Source of the DNA: Tannerella sp.
Lineage (GTDB): Bacteria; Bacteroidota; Bacteroidia; Bacteroidales; Tannerellaceae
Direction: 5' to 3'
DNA: 7,986 bases
NCBI GenBank assembly: GCA_031289515.1
Contig: JAITPH010000135.1
Coordinates: 1 to 7,986, forward strand
In this document: one piece after another, positions 5,827 through 7,986 of the stretch
Layout: every line of letters starts with the position of its first letter
Position numbering within the stretch: position 1 is the first letter of the stretch
Program-made: the position numbers and the translations under genes
The notes under the pieces: model-generated
What the model was told of the DNA's origin: nothing
What the model saw: only the letters and a program-made list of their open reading frames with translations
Database searches by the model: none

Positions 5827-7008
5827 ATGAAAACGATTGCAGAAAACATATATTACGTAGGCGTGAACGACAGGAATAAAAAACTATTCGAGAGCCTCTG
5901 GCCCCTGCCGCACGGAGTGTCATACAATTCCTATCTTATTAAAGGCGGAAAAACCGTTCTTATTGATACGGTCGATATAAGTTTTTCCGACTTTTTCTTA
6001 GATAAAATCGAGACGATACTCGATGGGCGGCCGCTTGATTATCTAATCATCAATCACATGGAGCCTGACCATTCGGGTAGCATCAATCTGCTGCGCAAGA
6101 AATATCCGAATATCATGATTGTCGGCAACAGGCTGACATTCGGAATGTTAGAGGGTTATTACAATATAAACGACGGCTTGTATGAAGTCAAAGACGGCGA
6201 CACGCTTGATATTGGCTCTCACAAGTTCAAGTTCTTTACCGCTCCGATGGTACACTGGCCAGAAGTGATGTTTACTTACGACGAAACGGACAAAATACTC
6301 TTTTCGGCGGACGCTTTCGGGACTTTCGGCACTTTGGACGGCGGAATCGTCGACAAGAATATTAACACCGACCGTTATTGGGACGAGATGATTCGTTATT
6401 ACTCGAATATTGTAGGGAAATACGGCAATCCGGTACAGAAAGCATTGCGAAAACTTGCCGGAACGGACATTCAAATGATTTGTTCGACTCACGGCCCGAT
6501 ATGGACGGAGCAGAGAGCTAAAGCCATTGATATATACGACAGGTTGAGCCGCTACGAAGGACTTAACGGCGTGACGCTTGTGTATGGAAGCATGTACGGA
6601 CATACCGAGCAAATGGCGGAAACTGTCGCAACCGCCCTTTCCGACAATGGAATTCGCAACATCGCGATGCACAATACGAGCAACAGTCATACGTCGCATA
6701 TCCTGCGCGACGTCTTTAATTACAAAGGCGTTATCATCGGCAGTCCAACGTACAGCAATCAGATTTTCCCGGAAATAGATTTTCTTCTGAGCAGACTGGA
6801 GCTTCGCGAGATAAAAAACCGGCTTTTCGGATATTTCGGCTCATATACATGGTGTGGCGTCGCGGTCAAGCGTTTGGCCGCTTTCGGCGAAAAAATGAAT
6901 TGGGAAACCGTCGGAGAGCCTGTCGAACAAAAACAAAACATCAGCGCAGAAGCACAATGCCTCGCACTCGGAAAAGCTATGGCAGAACGCTTACTGTCGG
7001 AACAATAA
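5827..7008 (+). CDS. fprA: Flavodiiron protein (A-type flavoprotein, O2/NO reductase)
   Basis: This 393-residue cytosolic protein has the two-domain layout of class A flavodiiron proteins. Residues 1 to about 245 form a metallo-beta-lactamase-like diiron domain. All six iron ligands are present: His77, Glu79 and Asp81 in NHMEPDH, His143 in VHWPEV, Asp162 in SADAFGTFG and His222 in STHGPIW. Residues about 248-391 form a flavodoxin domain with the FMN phosphate loop GSMYGHTEQMA and later loops GSPTYSNQIFPE and GSYTWCG. The family reduces O2 to water, or NO to N2O, at the diiron site with electrons from FMN, protecting anaerobes. No rubredoxin or reductase domain is fused, so a separate donor is needed, and none is in this window. 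Whether O2 or NO is preferred cannot be read from the sequence. It follows lgt by one base and precedes nagB by 19. Confidence 0.94.
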   Translation: MKTIAENIYYVGVNDRNKKLFESLWPLPHGVSYNSYLIKGGKTVLIDTVDISFSDFFLDKIETILDGRPLDYLIINHMEPDHSGSINLLRKKYPNIMIVGNRLTFGMLEGYYNINDGLYEVKDGDTLDIGSHKFKFFTAPMVHWPEVMFTYDETDKILFSADAFGTFGTLDGGIVDKNINTDRYWDEMIRYYSNIVGKYGNPVQKALRKLAGTDIQMICSTHGPIWTEQRAKAIDIYDRLSRYEGLNGVTLVYGSMYGHTEQMAETVATALSDNGIRNIAMHNTSNSHTSHILRDVFNYKGVIIGSPTYSNQIFPEIDFLLSRLELREIKNRLFGYFGSYTWCGVAVKRLAAFGEKMNWETVGEPVEQKQNISAEAQCLALGKAMAERLLSEQ

Positions 7009-7027
7009 CTTAAAAACATATAAAACA

Positions 7028-7837
7028 ATGAGAGTAATAATTCAATCAAACTACGAGATGCTGTCGAAATGGGCGGCTTATTTTATTGCATCTAAAATAA
7101 CAAAAGCTAAACTGACGTCTAAAAAGCCGTTTGTTCTTGGTCTGCCAACCGGCGCTTCACCGCTCGGAACGTACAAGGAACTGATCAAACTAAACAGGAA
7201 AGGCGTTGTTTCTTTCAAAAACGTTGTGACCTTCAACATGGACGAATACGTCGGACTGCCTAAGGAACATCCCGAAAGCTATCATTCGTTCATGTGGAAC
7301 AATTTTTTCAAGCACGTAGACATTCAGGAGGATAATGTAAACATCCTGAATGGCAACGAAACAGACCTTGAAAAGGAATGTGCCGAATATGAATATCGTA
7401 TAAAAGACGTCGGCGGCATAGACTTGTTTCTGGGCGGCGTAGGCTCTGACGGACATGTTGCGTTCAACGAACCCGGCTCGTCGCTAACGTCGCGCACACG
7501 TCAGAAATCGCTTACTACGGATACGATTATCGCAAATTCGCGTTTCTTCGGGGGCGACGTAAACAAAGTGCCGCGAACGGCGCTGACGGTGGGCGTAGGA
7601 ACGGTTATGGACGCAAGGGAAGTGCTCATACTTGTGAACGGTTACAACAAAGCCCGCGCACTTCAGCAAGCTATCGAGGGCGGCGTCAGTCAGATGTGGA
7701 CTATAACAGCTCTACAAATGCACCCGAAAGGCATTATAGTATGCGACGAAGCTGCATGTGCGGAAATAAAAGTCGGTACCTATAAATATTTCAAAGACAT
7801 AGAAAAAGCTAATATCAATCCTATAACTTTAATGTGA
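7028..7837 (+). CDS. nagB: Glucosamine-6-phosphate deaminase
   Basis: NagB converts glucosamine 6-phosphate to fructose 6-phosphate and ammonia, the entry of amino sugars from chitin, mucin or recycled cell wall into glycolysis. The 269 residues align almost without gaps to the 266-residue E. coli enzyme. LPTGASPLGTY (39-49) is the phosphate loop, Asp72 in FNMDEYVGLP is the general base, and GGVGSDGHVAFNEP (136-149) carries Asp141, His143 and Glu148. Arg158 and Lys160 in SRTRQK, plus Tyr254, match the E. coli allosteric site for N-acetylglucosamine 6-phosphate, so allosteric activation is plausible. Ser140 replaces the Asn of E. coli. The ATG follows TAAAACA, the A-rich context usual here. 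It is the last gene of the lgt cluster. No nagA or sugar transporter is in the window. Confidence 0.96.
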   Translation: MRVIIQSNYEMLSKWAAYFIASKITKAKLTSKKPFVLGLPTGASPLGTYKELIKLNRKGVVSFKNVVTFNMDEYVGLPKEHPESYHSFMWNNFFKHVDIQEDNVNILNGNETDLEKECAEYEYRIKDVGGIDLFLGGVGSDGHVAFNEPGSSLTSRTRQKSLTTDTIIANSRFFGGDVNKVPRTALTVGVGTVMDAREVLILVNGYNKARALQQAIEGGVSQMWTITALQMHPKGIIVCDEAACAEIKVGTYKYFKDIEKANINPITLM

Positions 7838-7986
7838 CTTTTTTCGTTATTGCAAGACGACGCCATGGGCTGACCGAAAGGCAGGTGTTTTCGTCTTTGC
7901 GAAGAAGTTACTAAACTCGTTTAGTAACCCTTATAATGGCGAAACATGGAAACGCTATGCCAATAAAGGGCAGTCTGCCGTCATTG
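7838..7986. other. Non-coding end of the window after nagB
   Basis: I see no credible gene in these 149 bases. They begin with six T residues (7839-7844) that have no stem before them, and continue with an inverted repeat at 7907-7928, a smaller one, GGCAGTCTGCC, at 7970-7979 and its flank, and short related CGT..TTGC words. The region may hold the end of the nagB transcript and the start of a repeat-rich spacer that continues past the window. Confidence 0.5.
7907..7928. repeat. Perfect 10+10 bp inverted repeat downstream of nagB
   Basis: GTTACTAAAC (7907-7916) and GTTTAGTAAC (7919-7928) are exact reverse complements separated by TC. As RNA this makes a nine-pair stem with a CUCG loop. It lies 69 bases after the nagB stop. 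No U-run follows (CCTTATAATGG comes next), so it is not a standard intrinsic terminator. It could be a 3'-end protecting hairpin, a protein-binding site, or part of a dispersed repeat. Confidence 0.7.

Noticed and set aside
5827..6560. Second metallo-beta-lactamase hydrolase related to ribonuclease Z
   Set aside because: The fold is shared, but the Asn-His-Met-Glu-Pro-Asp-His motif with Glu as ligand and the following flavodoxin domain identify a flavodiiron protein, not a hydrolase.
7839..7844. T-run just after the nagB stop as an intrinsic terminator
   Set aside because: No GC-rich stem precedes the six T residues, so it lacks the hairpin that a factor-independent terminator needs.
7911..7985. 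Minus-strand open stretch entering from the window end
   Set aside because: Only about 24 codons before a stop inside the inverted repeat, with no recognisable protein similarity. It cannot be supported as a gene.

Overview
The window looks like ordinary chromosome from a member of the Bacteroidota, most likely a Bacteroidales anaerobe. The pointers are a PorZ-type propeller protein with a C-terminal sorting-like domain, starts preceded by A-rich stretches instead of Shine-Dalgarno sequences, promoter-like sequences of the Bacteroides form (TTTG, about 19 nt, TAnnTTTG), and an A-type flavodiiron protein, typical of anaerobes. I see no insertion sequence, phage gene, CRISPR array, tRNA or rRNA.

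Layout. Positions 1-120 hold the last 39 codons of a probable leucyl-tRNA synthetase gene. Three bases later comes a YitT-family membrane protein (124-996). Then a single uninterrupted 955-codon frame (1052-3919) encodes RdgB, the house-cleaning XTP/dITP pyrophosphatase, joined without a linker to a complete PorZ-like two-propeller protein that still carries its own signal peptide at the junction. This stop faces the stop of ribonuclease Z (minus strand, 3924-4838) across 4 bases. A divergent promoter region of about 150 bases separates ribonuclease Z from a plus-strand cluster: lgt (4992-5825), a flavodiiron protein (5827-7008) and nagB (7028-7837), spaced 1 and 19 bases apart. The last 149 bases are non-coding as far as I can tell and contain a perfect 10+10 bp inverted repeat and a few degenerate short repeats.

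How the genes relate. Most are housekeeping functions: tRNA charging, tRNA 3' processing, nucleotide-pool sanitation, lipoprotein lipidation, oxygen/NO detoxification and amino-sugar catabolism. PorZ belongs to the type IX secretion sortase complex at the cell surface, so a type IX system is expected elsewhere in this genome. The lgt-flavodiiron-nagB cluster looks co-transcribed but has no evident shared pathway.

The most noteworthy observation is the RdgB-PorZ reading frame. A cytosolic enzyme and an exported surface protein share one frame, with the signal peptide starting exactly where RdgB normally ends. Removing one A from the AAAA run at 1619-1622 would separate them into two genes overlapping as ATGCTGA. 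The frame is therefore either a recent one-base fusion, a sequence error, or a case of internal initiation. I found no convincing new multi-gene system in the window.
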